This document shows, piece after piece, positions 1 through 8,297 of a stretch of 64,000 nt of DNA. Within the stretch, counting starts at the first letter, position 1. Each line of letters starts with the position of its first letter. The translations under genes and the position numbers were made by a program. The notes under the pieces were generated by a model. That model was not told where the DNA came from. It searched no databases and saw only the letters and a program-made list of their open reading frames with translations. This DNA comes from Streptomyces sp. NBC_01439 (GTDB lineage: Bacteria > Actinomycetota > Actinomycetes > Streptomycetales > Streptomycetaceae), in contig NZ_CP109487.1 of assembly GCF_036227605.1 (NCBI RefSeq), positions 2,108,001-2,172,000 on the forward strand, in the 5' to 3' direction.

Positions 1-1
1 G

Positions 2-1045
2 GAGGCCCGCCGCGCGCTGGCCGTCGTACGCGTCCTGGAGCAGCACCCGTTGGGGGTGCGGGCCGGCCAGCTCGCGCGGGAGTCGGGCCTCGCGGAGGCG
101 GAACTGCGCCCCCTCCTGGCGATGCTGTGCGAGGAGGAGTACGCGTACCGGCCGGGGGCGGGGGTGTACGGGCGCGGCCCGGCCCTGGACCGGCTCGCCG
201 CCCCCGGCGGCCACGGCCTGGCCGGGCAACTCCAGCGCACCCTGGCCCTGGCCCGGGACAGCGCGGGCGCCGCGGTGTACCTCAGCCGGTACGCGGGGGG
301 CGAGGTCCACATCACGCAGATGGCGGCCGGGCCGGCGACCCCGCCGGTGCAGGAGTGGGTCGACTTCCGGGACGCCGCGCACGCCAGTGCGGTCGGCAAG
401 TGCCTGCTGACCCAACTCGACCACGAGCGCCGCGCCGACCACGTGGCCCGGCACCGGCCGGCCCGGCTCACTGCGCAGACCATCACCGACAGCCGGGCCC
501 TGTTCACGGCGCTGGACGCGGTGGCTCCGGGCGCGCCCGTCTTCGATCTGCTCGAATACTCCCCGGGGGTCGTCTGCTCGGCCGTTCCGCTCGCCATGGG
601 CGGCGCCGCGGGGAGCCTGGCGCTGTCCCTGCCTGCGTCCCATGCCCACCGGCTGCGCTCGGCCACCGAAGCGCTGCGGCGCAAGGCCGTACCGGTCCTC
701 CTCGCCCTGCTCCTGACCGGCGCGATCCCCCCGGACCCGGTGGCCGCGCCCGCCGCCGAACCCGGCTGCGCACCCGAACGGCCCGAGCCCCGGCCGATGC
801 GGGCTCCGGTCACTCCGGAGACCCTGCGCCACCTCCGGCTGCTCTTCCGCACCCCGCTCACCGGAGGGTCGGCCGCGGCGGCGGGCGGCCCGCACCTCGT
901 CAGCGACACCACGACCGCGGCGGCCTACCTCTTCGAGGCCGCCCCGGCCGGCGAGACCCCCCGCCTGTCCCTCCCGCACACCTTCACCTCGGTGACCCCG
1001 GGCAGCCTGACCCGCCCGACGGGCCTGGTGGTCCTGGGTACGTGA
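2..1045 (+). CDS. IclR-family transcriptional regulator, 5' end outside window
   Basis: The frame is open from base 2, so the true start lies upstream of the window; a TTG at 50 is internal. The first visible ~40 codons look like the helix-turn-helix of IclR regulators (GVRAGQLARESGL). They are followed by the effector-binding domain, with a typical AHASAVGKCLL stretch and a later GVVCSAVPL strand. After that domain (about residue 235 of the visible part) there is a proline/alanine-rich extension of about 110 residues with no recognised fold, which is longer than usual for the family. IclR proteins bind small ligands and usually repress nearby catabolic genes; the target is not visible here. 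The family call is fairly firm, the ligand unknown. Confidence 0.75.
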   Translation, partial: EARRALAVVRVLEQHPLGVRAGQLARESGLAEAELRPLLAMLCEEEYAYRPGAGVYGRGPALDRLAAPGGHGLAGQLQRTLALARDSAGAAVYLSRYAGGEVHITQMAAGPATPPVQEWVDFRDAAHASAVGKCLLTQLDHERRADHVARHRPARLTAQTITDSRALFTALDAVAPGAPVFDLLEYSPGVVCSAVPLAMGGAAGSLALSLPASHAHRLRSATEALRRKAVPVLLALLLTGAIPPDPVAAPAAEPGCAPERPEPRPMRAPVTPETLRHLRLLFRTPLTGGSAAAAGGPHLVSDTTTAAAYLFEAAPAGETPRLSLPHTFTSVTPGSLTRPTGLVVLGT

Positions 1046-1085
1046 CGACGGGGCGGCCGGCTCCGCCGCCCGGCCGGCAAGGCGC

Positions 1086-1562
1086 TCACGAGGGCTTCCG
1101 GCGCCCGAGGCCGAGTTCTTCGCAGCGGCGCTCGTACTCTGCCTCCGCGGCGGCGTCGTGGAAATCGACCTTGTGCCAGCGTTCGGGGTCGTAGCCTTCG
1201 CAGTCGCGCCAGACCTGGAGGCCGTCGCAGAGGGCGTTCCAGTTCTCGCGGATCTTGTCGAGGCGCCATTCGTCCCGGGCGCTGAGCACGGCCTCGGGCG
1301 GCGGCGCCCACACGAGGACCGTCGTGGGGCCCCGCCTGGTGCGGTAGGGCCTCCAGAACGGCGCCCGGATGTCCCACTCCAGCTGCAGCACGGCGCTGGA
1401 CAGCATCCGGGCCAGCGCATCGGCCGCCCGGTGCTCGTCGGTGCCCGGATCGTGGCCGGCCTCCAGGGCCTCCAGCTTCGGGTGGAGGAAATCGAAGACC
1501 TCCCAGAGGTCGTCCTCCGTGATGTCGCAGGCGTACTGCAGCGGCGCCCGTTCCGTGTCCAT
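1086..1562 (-). CDS. hypothetical protein, 158 aa
   Basis: This is a small, acidic, soluble protein rich in Trp, Asp and Glu, with no signal peptide or membrane segment. I do not recognise the family. The ATG at 1562 is chosen because a GGGGGCGAC stretch lies directly before it. A longer frame starts near 1646 but would run through the tRNA-linked hairpin and part of the tRNA gene, so it is rejected. The gene lies downstream of tRNA-Leu(GAG) on the same strand, separated from it by a terminator hairpin, so it probably has its own promoter or depends on read-through. The regular amphipathic composition supports real coding; the function is unknown. Confidence 0.6.
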   Translation of the reverse strand: MDTERAPLQYACDITEDDLWEVFDFLHPKLEALEAGHDPGTDEHRAADALARMLSSAVLQLEWDIRAPFWRPYRTRRGPTTVLVWAPPPEAVLSARDEWRLDKIRENWNALCDGLQVWRDCEGYDPERWHKVDFHDAAAEAEYERRCEELGLGRRKPS

Positions 1563-1580
1563 GTCGCCCCCGGGAAAACA

Positions 1581-1613
1581 GCAGGAGCCCCACACTATGT
1601 GTGGGGCTCCTGC
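1581..1613 (-). terminator. perfect 15-bp hairpin behind tRNA-Leu
   Basis: Arms 1581-1595 and 1599-1613 are perfect inverted complements around a 3-base TAT loop. On the minus strand, the direction of the tRNA, the hairpin is followed by TGTTTTCC, so it reads as a factor-independent terminator for the tRNA-Leu transcript. It sits about 20 bases upstream of the ATG at 1562, so it could also insulate that gene. Confidence 0.8.
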
Positions 1614-1620
1614 TTCTTGT

Positions 1621-1704
1621 GTCCGAGGGGGGACTTGAACCCCCACGCCCGATAAAGGGCACTAGCACCTCAAGCTAGCGCGTCTGCCATTCCGCCACCC
1701 GGAC
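1621..1704 (-). tRNA. tRNA-Leu (anticodon GAG)
   Basis: The minus strand folds into a class II tRNA of 84 nt. The acceptor stem pairs GTCCGGG with CCTCGGAC-type ends, and the anticodon stem CTAGC/GCTAG carries a TTGAGGT loop, giving anticodon GAG (codon CUC). A variable arm of leucine type and the T-loop GGTTCAAGTCC follow. The CCA end is not encoded; the next bases are ACAAG. This is not the bldA tRNA, which reads UUA. A possible -10 (TATTGT, minus strand, 1748-1743) lies about 40 bases upstream. No duplicated 3' end, as left by an integrated element, is seen nearby. Confidence 0.93.
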
Positions 1705-1994
1705 TAGGTGGTCGGCCCCGGTTTCCCGCGGCGACATGGACAACAATAGCAAAGGATCGGCGGGGTTCCGACCACTTATCCGGGCGGTGATCCTCCGCCA
1801 CGCCGGGCTGACCTGCACGCATGCACCGAAGGCCTTAGCAAGACGGATCGTCTCGCCACGGCCGGGGCGGCGCCCGGGTCCCAGTGGTGGGGAGATCGGA
1901 CGCTTCGCGTCCACTTCTGGATGCCGATACCGGCTGGACAGCGGGGGGAGTCGGGCGGTCGGATGGCTGCGCACACGTCCGGGGGGAGCCGCGC

Positions 1995-3176
1995 ATGGAA
2001 TCCGAGCACCGCGTCAGCACGTTGGAGCTGTTCTTCGACCTCGTCTTCGTCTTCACCATCACGCAGTTGACAGTGCTTCTGGCGGACGACCTGAGCCTGC
2101 GGGGCGCGGGGCAGGTGGTGCTGATCTTCACCGTCCTGTTCTGGATGTACGGGGGCTACGCGCACCTGACCAACCAAGTGCCGCCGGACCGGACGGTCCG
2201 ACGGGTGCTGCTGATGCTGGCCATGGGGGCGTTCATGGTGTGCGCCCTGGCCGTGCCCACGGCCTTCGGGGCGGGCGGCGTCGCCTTCGGCCTGGGGTAC
2301 CTGCTGGTCGTCCTGGTCCACGGCGCGCTGTTCACGCAGGCGCACGGGCGCGGGGTGCTGTGGTTCGCGCTGCCCAACGTGCTGTGCGCCCTGGCGGTGA
2401 CGGCCGCCGGGTTCTTCGACGGGCTGCCGGCCTGGGGGCTGTGGCTGCTGGCGCTGCTGCTGCAGTTCGTGACGCCGATGATCGTGCAACGGGTCACGGC
2501 GAGCGGGGCCGCTGCAGAGCCTGAGGCGCCCGAGCAGACGGTCGGCGACCAGCTCGGCGGGATGAACGCGGCGCACCTGGTGGAGCGACACGGTCTGCTG
2601 CTGATCATCGTCTTCGGCGAGTCCGTGATCGCGATCGGCATCGGGGTGGGCTCGCTGCCCCTGTCCGCCGGCATCGCGGGCGGCGCCTTCCTGGCGCTCG
2701 CGATCGCGTCGGCGATGTGGTGGATGTACTTCGTGCGCGACGAGGGCCGGGCCGAGGAGGTCTTCGCACAGACCCCGCCGGAGCGGCGTTTCAAGCTGGC
2801 AATGGCCGCGTACTACTACGCGTTCCTGCCCGTACTCCTGGGCATCGCCGTCTTCGCGGCCGGTGTGAAGAAGACGATCGGGCACCTCGGGGAGCACCTG
2901 CACACCGGCCCGGCGGTCGCGCTGGCCGGCGGGGTCGCCCTCTACCTGGCCGGGAACCTGGTCTTCCGTGCGGTGCTGGGCATCGGGCCGGCCCGCTACC
3001 GCGCGACGGCACTGGTGCTCGCGCTCGCCACCGTGCCCGTGGGAACCGGCTGGACGGGGGCCGGCCAGCTGGTGGCCCTGTCGGTCGTCCTGGTCGGCGC
3101 GGTGGTGGCCGAGGGCGGCCGCTCCCCCGCCGCACAGGCACGGGGAACGGCCGCCGAAGCCGTCACGGGCAGCTGA
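1995..3176 (+). CDS. low-temperature-requirement A (LtrA) family membrane protein
   Basis: The protein has 393 residues and opens with RVSTLELFFDLVFVF, the hallmark of LtrA proteins, followed by about ten to eleven hydrophobic segments and an ERHGLLLIIVFGESV motif near the middle, also typical of the family. The biochemical role of LtrA is not established; the name comes from a Listeria mutant unable to grow in the cold. The ATG at 1995 is chosen over upstream in-frame starts because GGGGGGAGCC precedes it and the homologous N-terminus begins here. The gene is convergent with the KAS III gene and overlaps its end by 14 bases. Confidence 0.88.
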   Translation: MESEHRVSTLELFFDLVFVFTITQLTVLLADDLSLRGAGQVVLIFTVLFWMYGGYAHLTNQVPPDRTVRRVLLMLAMGAFMVCALAVPTAFGAGGVAFGLGYLLVVLVHGALFTQAHGRGVLWFALPNVLCALAVTAAGFFDGLPAWGLWLLALLLQFVTPMIVQRVTASGAAAEPEAPEQTVGDQLGGMNAAHLVERHGLLLIIVFGESVIAIGIGVGSLPLSAGIAGGAFLALAIASAMWWMYFVRDEGRAEEVFAQTPPERRFKLAMAAYYYAFLPVLLGIAVFAAGVKKTIGHLGEHLHTGPAVALAGGVALYLAGNLVFRAVLGIGPARYRATALVLALATVPVGTGWTGAGQLVALSVVLVGAVVAEGGRSPAAQARGTAAEAVTGS

Positions 3177-4104
3177 TGACCTGGCCCGCGTAGGAGAGGT
3201 TGCCGCCGAAGCCGAAGAGGAGGACCGGGGCGCCGGAGGGGATCTCCCCGCGCTGGACCAGCTTCGACAGGGCCATCGGAATGCTGGCGGCCGAGGTGTT
3301 GCCGGACTCGATGACATCGCGGGCGACGACCGCGTTGACGGCGCCGATCTTCGCTGCGAGGGGCTCGATGATCCGCAGGTTCGCCTGGTGGAGGACGACC
3401 GCGGCCAGTTCCTCCGGGGTGACTCCGGCCTTCTCGCACACCTTGCGGGCGAGCGGCGGGAGCTGGCTGGTGGTCCAGCGGTAGACCGACTGGCCCTCCT
3501 GGGCGAAGACCGGCGGCGAGCCCTCGATCCGAACCGCGTTGCCCATTTCCGGGATCGAACCCCACAAGACCGGGCCGATGCCCGGCTCCTCGCAGGCCTC
3601 GACGACGGCCGCGCCCGCTCCGTCGCCGGTGAGCACGCAGGTGGTGCGGTCGGTCCAGTCGGTGATCTCGGTCATCTTGTCGGCACCGATGACCAGCGCG
3701 CGGGTGGCGGAGCCGGCCCGGATGGCGTGGTCGGCGGTGGCCAGGGCATGGGTGAAGCCCGAGCAGACGACGTTGATGTCCATCACGGCGGGGCCGCCGC
3801 CCATGCCCAGCTTGGCGGCGACGCGCGCGGCCATGTTGGGCGAACGGTCGATCGCGGTCGACGTGGCGACCAGCACCAGGTCGATGTCGTCCGGGGTCAG
3901 GCCGGCGCCGGCCAGCGCCTTGCCCGCAGCCTGGTAGGCCAGCTCGTCCACCGGTTCGTCCGGGCCGGCCATGTGGCGCGTGCGGATGCCGACGCGGGAC
4001 CGGATCCACTCGTCGGTGGTGTCGACCATGGCCGCGAGGTCCTCGTTGGTGAGCACCTTCGCGGGCTGGTAGTGCCCGAGCGCCACCACGCGTGAACCGG
4101 TCAT
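3163..4104 (-). CDS. beta-ketoacyl-ACP synthase III (FabH-like)
   Basis: This 313-residue thiolase-fold protein has the FabH catalytic triad in order: Cys114 in VVCSGF, His239 in LHQANLRI and Asn269 in ESGNTSA. FabH condenses an acyl-CoA starter with malonyl-ACP in the cytoplasm to begin fatty acid synthesis. The main Streptomyces fabH lies in a fabD-fabH-acpP-fabF cluster. Here there are no other fab genes, so this is more likely a paralogue for a special starter unit, or an FabH-like acyltransferase. The ATG at 4104 starts the conserved [14 protein letters not shown]; a longer in-frame extension to 4542 has no family match. The enzyme class is firm, the substrate unknown. Confidence 0.88.
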   Translation of the reverse strand: MTGSRVVALGHYQPAKVLTNEDLAAMVDTTDEWIRSRVGIRTRHMAGPDEPVDELAYQAAGKALAGAGLTPDDIDLVLVATSTAIDRSPNMAARVAAKLGMGGGPAVMDINVVCSGFTHALATADHAIRAGSATRALVIGADKMTEITDWTDRTTCVLTGDGAGAAVVEACEEPGIGPVLWGSIPEMGNAVRIEGSPPVFAQEGQSVYRWTTSQLPPLARKVCEKAGVTPEELAAVVLHQANLRIIEPLAAKIGAVNAVVARDVIESGNTSAASIPMALSKLVQRGEIPSGAPVLLFGFGGNLSYAGQVISCP

Positions 4105-4321
4105 GGGCAGGGTCCCCCCTTGTACGGAAGTCAGGATCACCCAGCTTTGCCTGCTACTGGTGGGTACGCGTGCGCGTGACCCGACAGGATTCAGGCACCG
4201 GATTTTGGAGCTTCCCGAGGATCCACCTGCCGGGAGCGTCGCGGGAAGCGGAACCGGGACAATGAGCTCGTCGGGAACCGGCGAGCACAGAGGCGAGAAC
4301 AGAAGGGGTGGGCTGATCACC

Positions 4322-5149
4322 ATGGGACGGGTCACCGAGCGCCGTCGCGTCGTCCGGATCCGGAACGGCGGGGCGGGCATCCGGCCGGACACACTGGTGG
4401 CCGAGGAGCCGCTGGAGATACGACTGAACGGCAAACCGCTGGCCATCACGATGCGCACGCCGGGCGACGACTTCGCCCTGGCGGTGGGCTTCCTGGTCAG
4501 TGAGGGCGTGCTGGGCGCCGCCTCGGACGTGCAGGCCGTCACCTACTGCGAGGGGGCGACCCAGGAGGGTTCGAACACCTACAACGTGGTGAACGTCCAG
4601 CTGGCCGCCGGGGTCCCGGTGCCGGACATCACGCTGGAGCGGAACGTCTACACCACCTCCTCCTGCGGCCTGTGCGGGAAGGCCAGCCTGGACGCGGTCC
4701 GTACGGCGACCCGTTTCCCGGGGATCGCCGCCGATCCGGTACGGGTGCCCGCGGAGGTCCTCAGCGCGATGCCGGACCGGCTGCGCGAGGCCCAGAAGGT
4801 CTTCGACCGTACGGGCGGACTACACGCGGCCGGGCTGTTCACGGCGCAGGGCGAGCTGCTCGACCTGCGGGAGGACGTCGGCCGGCACAACGCGGTGGAC
4901 AAGATCGTGGGCCGGGCGTACCAGTCCGGGCGGCTCCCCCTCGCCGGCGCGGTCCTGCTGGTGTCGGGCCGGGCCTCCTTCGAGCTGGTGCAGAAGGCCG
5001 TGATGGCGGGCATCCCGGTGCTGGCGGCCGTCTCGGCGCCGTCCTCGCTGGCTGTGGACCTGGCCCTGGAGTCGGGGATGACGCTGGTGGGCTTCCTGCG
5101 GGGGCCAGACATGAACATCTACGCGGGCGAGGAGCGGATCACCCTGTAG
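4322..5149 (+). CDS. fdhD: FdhD sulfurtransferase for formate dehydrogenase maturation
   Basis: FdhD carries sulfur from IscS-type desulfurases to the molybdenum cofactor of formate dehydrogenase. The 275-residue protein shows the family signatures: [14 protein letters not shown] near the N-terminus, the CGLCGK pair of sulfur-carrying cysteines near residue 118, [23 protein letters not shown], and [12 protein letters not shown] near the C-terminus. The ATG at 4322 follows AGAAGGGGTGGGC. No formate dehydrogenase gene is seen in the window, so its client must be elsewhere. It is divergent from the KAS III gene across a 217-bp gap in which I see no clear promoter, and its end overlaps the converging membrane protein gene by 11 bases. 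Confidence 0.93.
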   Translation: MGRVTERRRVVRIRNGGAGIRPDTLVAEEPLEIRLNGKPLAITMRTPGDDFALAVGFLVSEGVLGAASDVQAVTYCEGATQEGSNTYNVVNVQLAAGVPVPDITLERNVYTTSSCGLCGKASLDAVRTATRFPGIAADPVRVPAEVLSAMPDRLREAQKVFDRTGGLHAAGLFTAQGELLDLREDVGRHNAVDKIVGRAYQSGRLPLAGAVLLVSGRASFELVQKAVMAGIPVLAAVSAPSSLAVDLALESGMTLVGFLRGPDMNIYAGEERITL

Positions 5150-5615
5150 GGGTACGCCGGAACAGTTCCCTGCCGTGTTCGTGCCCGCCGAGGAACGAGG
5201 CCACCACGTCGCTGCCGTCCCCCGGGGTGCCGCCTTTGCCGCTGCCGTGGAGCGTGAACCAACCGTCGCACGCCTGTACCGCGGGCGTTCCCTCGACGGT
5301 GGACTTGATCAGGATCAGGATCCCCGGATCTTCGTCCGAGTGGCGCTCGATGGTCCAGCTGCCCTCGCCGGTGAACGTGGCCGCCTGCTGGCTCCGAAGG
5401 CACTTCCAGCCCGTGAGGTCCGTGAGGCGGGCCCGGCCGTCGGCCAGGACCTCGACCCGCCCTCCGCGGTCGCCCTGCCACGTGCCGGTGACGTCCTGCG
5501 CCGTCAGCGGCACGGAGGGTTTGGCGTCTCTCAAGTCGAGGGACAGGGCCAGCCAGATCACCACAGCGACCAGCAGGCCGAACAACACGAGCACCGCGCG
5601 CGCGAGGTTCTGCAT
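5139..5615 (-). CDS. hypothetical membrane-anchored protein, 158 aa
   Basis: One N-terminal hydrophobic segment (residues about 5-25) is followed by an extracytoplasmic domain with the pattern [15 protein letters not shown]...GRARLT and two cysteines that may pair. The style matches the small Streptomyces proteins whose exported part is a short beta-barrel-like domain, but I cannot name the family. The ATG at 5615 overlaps the TGA of the upstream ferredoxin gene region (stop 5617-5619, start 5613-5615), so the two are probably co-transcribed and coupled. The end overlaps fdhD by 11 bases in convergent orientation. Confidence 0.65.
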   Translation of the reverse strand: MQNLARAVLVLFGLLVAVVIWLALSLDLRDAKPSVPLTAQDVTGTWQGDRGGRVEVLADGRARLTDLTGWKCLRSQQAATFTGEGSWTIERHSDEDPGILILIKSTVEGTPAVQACDGWFTLHGSGKGGTPGDGSDVVASFLGGHEHGRELFRRTPTG

Positions 5616-5616
5616 G

Positions 5617-6051
5617 TCAGCGCCCCCGGCGGACGCGGCGCGAGGATTCCTTGGCCGGCTTCGGGGCCGGGGGATCGATGCGGTGGAGGCCCAGGGTGGG
5701 CGGGAGCGGGGTGGTGCCGGGGCCCCCGGATTCGGCCCAGGCGATGATCTCGTCCGTCGCGGTGTCGTCCAGGGCCCAGCCGAACCAGGTCGCGCGGGCG
5801 CCGCGGCGGCGGGCCTCGGTGGTGGGCTGGACCACGATGACGTTGGCCCGGGCGCAGGGACCGAGGCAGTCGCTCGTACGGACGGCCAGGCGGCCCCCGG
5901 AGGCGGCGGCGGCCTCGCGCAGCCGGGCGAGCTGACCGGCGTGGTCGGAGCCGGGGTTCTTGCGGGGGTCACCGCAACAGCAGCCGCGGCAGACCACCAG
6001 CGTGCAGGGGCGTTCGGCGTGCGCGGCGAGCGGGCGTATCCAGGTCACCAC
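5617..6051 (-). CDS. thioredoxin-like [2Fe-2S] ferredoxin-domain protein
   Basis: The 144-residue protein has a cysteine-rich N-terminal region (PCTLVVCRGCCCG) and a later DCLGPCARAN. This matches the ligand spacing of thioredoxin-like [2Fe-2S] ferredoxins, where two cysteines come from the first loop and two from the CLGPC loop. Such small proteins carry electrons to partners not identifiable here. The Arg/Lys/Pro-rich last 20 residues look unstructured. The start is a GTG at 6051. The TGA is followed directly by the next gene's ATG, and the symporter gene ends 7 bases before it on the same strand, so all three probably form one operon. Confidence 0.75.
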   Translation of the reverse strand: MVTWIRPLAAHAERPCTLVVCRGCCCGDPRKNPGSDHAGQLARLREAAAASGGRLAVRTSDCLGPCARANVIVVQPTTEARRRGARATWFGWALDDTATDEIIAWAESGGPGTTPLPPTLGLHRIDPPAPKPAKESSRRVRRGR

Positions 6052-6057
6052 CGAACG

Positions 6058-7101
6058 TTAACGGGCCCGGGGCGCGGGCCGTTCGAGCGCGGGCGAGACG
6101 TCCGCCACACGGTCGGCGGCGAGTTCGGGCAGCGGGTCCCGGGAGCGGCGCCGGGCGATGACCGCGCAGACCATCAGCTGCATCTGGTGGAAGAGCATCA
6201 GCGGGAGCACGGCGAGGGCGGCATGGGCCCCGAACAGCACGCTGGCCATGGGGAGTCCGGCGGCCAGGCTCTTCTTCGACCCGGCGAACTGGATGGCGAT
6301 GCGGTCCGCGCGGCCGAAGCCGAGGCGGGCCGCGCCGTACCAGGTGACGAGGAGCATGACGGCGAGGAGCACGGCCTCCACGAGCATCAGGGCGGCGAGC
6401 CGCGGGAGGCTCACCCGGTGCCAGATGCCCGCGACCACGCCCGCGCTGAAGGCGGCGTAGACGACAAGGAGGATCGAGCCGCGGTCGACGTGGCCGAGGA
6501 CCTGCTTGTGGCGGACGAGGAAGCCGCCGACCCGGGGGCGCAGGGCCTGTCCGAGGAGGAAGGGCAGCAGGAGCTGGAGGGTGATCTTCAGGAGGGAGTC
6601 GAGGGAGAAGCCGCCGCCCGCGCCGCCGCCGAGCAGGGCGGCGGCGAGGAGGGGGGTGAGGACGATGCCGGCCAGGCTGGAGAAGGAGCCCGCGCAGATC
6701 GCGGCGGGGACGTTGCCGCGGGCGATCGAGGTGAAGGCGATGGAGGACTGCACGGTCGAGGGGACCAGGCAGAGGAAGAGCAGGCCGTCGTAGAGCGGGG
6801 CGGTGAGCAGGCCGGGGACCAGGACGCGGGCGGCGAGGCCGAGGAGCGGGAAGAGTACGAAGGTGGCGGCGAGCACGGTGAGGTGGAGCCGCCAGTGGCG
6901 CAGGCCGTCGAGGGCCTCGCGGGTGGAGAGCCGGGCGCCGTAGAGGAAGAAGAGCAGGGCCACGGCCGCGGTGGAGGCGAGGTCGGCGGCGGTGGCGGCC
7001 GGGCCGCGGGCGGGGAGCAGGGCGGCGAGTCCCACGGTGGCGAGCAGGGCCAGGACGTACGGGTCCAGGGGCAGCCGGGCGGGGAGGTGCGGGCGGCGCA
7101 T
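6058..7101 (-). CDS. bile acid:sodium symporter-type (SBF-like) membrane transporter
   Basis: The protein has 347 residues and about ten hydrophobic segments. Motifs typical of the SBF-like family include FFLYGARLSTREAL, LVPSTVQSSIAFTSIARGN in the crossover region, and FAGSKKSLAAGLPMA near the C-terminus. Family members move organic anions or metabolites with Na+; the substrate here is not known. Its start at 7101 faces a divergent LysR gene across 128 bases that contain a good palindrome, so this transporter is the natural target of that regulator. It is the first gene of a probable three-gene minus-strand operon with the ferredoxin and the small membrane protein. Confidence 0.85.
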   Translation of the reverse strand: MRRPHLPARLPLDPYVLALLATVGLAALLPARGPAATAADLASTAAVALLFFLYGARLSTREALDGLRHWRLHLTVLAATFVLFPLLGLAARVLVPGLLTAPLYDGLLFLCLVPSTVQSSIAFTSIARGNVPAAICAGSFSSLAGIVLTPLLAAALLGGGAGGGFSLDSLLKITLQLLLPFLLGQALRPRVGGFLVRHKQVLGHVDRGSILLVVYAAFSAGVVAGIWHRVSLPRLAALMLVEAVLLAVMLLVTWYGAARLGFGRADRIAIQFAGSKKSLAAGLPMASVLFGAHAALAVLPLMLFHQMQLMVCAVIARRRSRDPLPELAADRVADVSPALERPAPRAR

Positions 7102-7195
7102 GCGGGGGTGCTCACTTGCTGTCGGGGCGGGGGCTCCCCCTCATCGTCGGCGGTGGGCGTTCATCGGGAAACCCGCACACCGCACTCACTGCCAT

Positions 7196-7215
7196 CGCGT
7201 TCCGTGATGAACGCG
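7196..7215. promoter_or_regulatory. palindrome between divergent transporter and LysR genes
   Basis: CGCGTTC (7196-7202) and GAACGCG (7209-7215) form a perfect 7-bp inverted repeat with a 6-base spacer, ending 14 bases before the lysR ATG. It is placed where an autoregulatory LysR site would be. The spacing is not a strict T-N11-A box. A TAGCGT at 7218-7223, seven bases before the ATG, could be the -10 of a leaderless transcript. Confidence 0.5.
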
Positions 7216-7229
7216 GCTAGCGTGGCGGC

Positions 7230-8081
7230 ATGTACGACCCCGTCCAGTTGCGGACCTTCCTCACGGTGGCCCAGACGCTCAGCTTCACGCAGGCCGCGGG
7301 GCGGCTCGGCGTGGGTCAGTCCACGGTCAGCCAGCACGTGCGGCGACTGGAGGAGGCGACGGGGCGCCTGCTGTTCGTCCGGGACACGCACAGCGTGGGG
7401 CTGACGGAGGACGGCGAAGCACTGCTCGGCTTCGCGCGGACGATCCTGGAGGCGAACGAGCGGGCGGCGGCCTTCTTCGCGGGGACGCGGCTGCGCGGGC
7501 GGCTGCGGTTCGGGGCCTCCGAGGACTTCGTGCTGACGCGCCTTCCGGAGATCCTCGAAGGGTTCCGGCACGAGCACCCCGAGGTGGATCTGGAGCTGTC
7601 GGTGGAGCTCTCGGGAACGCTGCACGAGCGGCTGGACGCGGGCCGTCTCGACCTGGTGCTGGCGAAGCGGCGGGGGCCGGGGGACGAGCGGGGCCGGCTC
7701 GTGTGGCGGGACCGGATGGTGTGGATCGGCGCGGAAGGGCTGCGGGTGGACCCGGAGCGCCCTGTTCCGTTGATTGTCTTCCCGCCGCCGGGCATCACCC
7801 GCGCCCGGGCGCTGGAGGTGCTGGAGCAGGAGGGGCGGGCGTGGCGGATCGCGTGCACGAGCGGAAGCCTGAGCGGTCTGATCGCGGCGGCCCGGGCCGG
7901 GCTCGGCGTGATGGCGCACACCCGGGGGCTGATCCCGCCGGGCCTGGTGCGGGTCGGCGGCCTGCCGGAGCTCGGGCCGGTGGAGTTCGCCCTGCTGCGC
8001 GGGCCGCGTCCGTCGGCCGCGGCCGAGGCGCTGGCGGCGGCGGTCCTGTCCGGCGCGGACCGGCTCACCCGCACCGGCTGA
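7230..8081 (+). CDS. LysR-family transcriptional regulator
   Basis: The 283-residue protein has the LysR N-terminal winged helix (residues 4-62: LRTFLTVAQTLSFTQAAGRLGVGQSTVSQHVRRLE), a linker helix, and a periplasmic-binding-protein-like effector domain starting near residue 88. It would bind DNA as a dimer or tetramer and respond to a small molecule. It is transcribed away from the SBF-type transporter, and by the usual LysR logic probably controls it and itself through the palindrome at 7196-7215. The ATG at 7230 has no good ribosome site but a TAGCGT hexamer 7 bases upstream, as in leaderless actinobacterial genes. Confidence 0.9.
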   Translation: MYDPVQLRTFLTVAQTLSFTQAAGRLGVGQSTVSQHVRRLEEATGRLLFVRDTHSVGLTEDGEALLGFARTILEANERAAAFFAGTRLRGRLRFGASEDFVLTRLPEILEGFRHEHPEVDLELSVELSGTLHERLDAGRLDLVLAKRRGPGDERGRLVWRDRMVWIGAEGLRVDPERPVPLIVFPPPGITRARALEVLEQEGRAWRIACTSGSLSGLIAAARAGLGVMAHTRGLIPPGLVRVGGLPELGPVEFALLRGPRPSAAAEALAAAVLSGADRLTRTG

Positions 8082-8297
8082 CCGCCCGCACCGGCGGCCG
8101 GCTGGTCGTCGGACCCGCCGTATCGGCCCCGCCGTATCGGACCGGTCGTCGAACAACCCGCCCGCACCCTCTGGCCCGCACGTCAACGGCGTGAACACCG
8201 TGATCGCTGGGGAGGTCTTGTGGAGGTATCCGAAGGCCGGTCACCCTCTGTTGACCGTGCGGTACGTTCACCGCGGCGCGCGGAGAGGAGCGGGGCC

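Noticed and set aside
1563..1646. Longer start for the hypothetical gene at 1086-1562
   Set aside because: It would translate through the terminator hairpin and into the 3' part of the tRNA.
1621..1704. tRNA-Leu as the integration site of a mobile element
   Set aside because: No repeat of the tRNA 3' end, integrase or other mobile gene is seen in the window.
4672..7404. A 910-codon plus-strand open frame across fdhD and the ferredoxin and transporter genes
   Set aside because: It lies antisense or out of frame to well-supported genes; composition is Gly/Arg/Glu-rich without motifs, as expected for shadows in GC-rich DNA.
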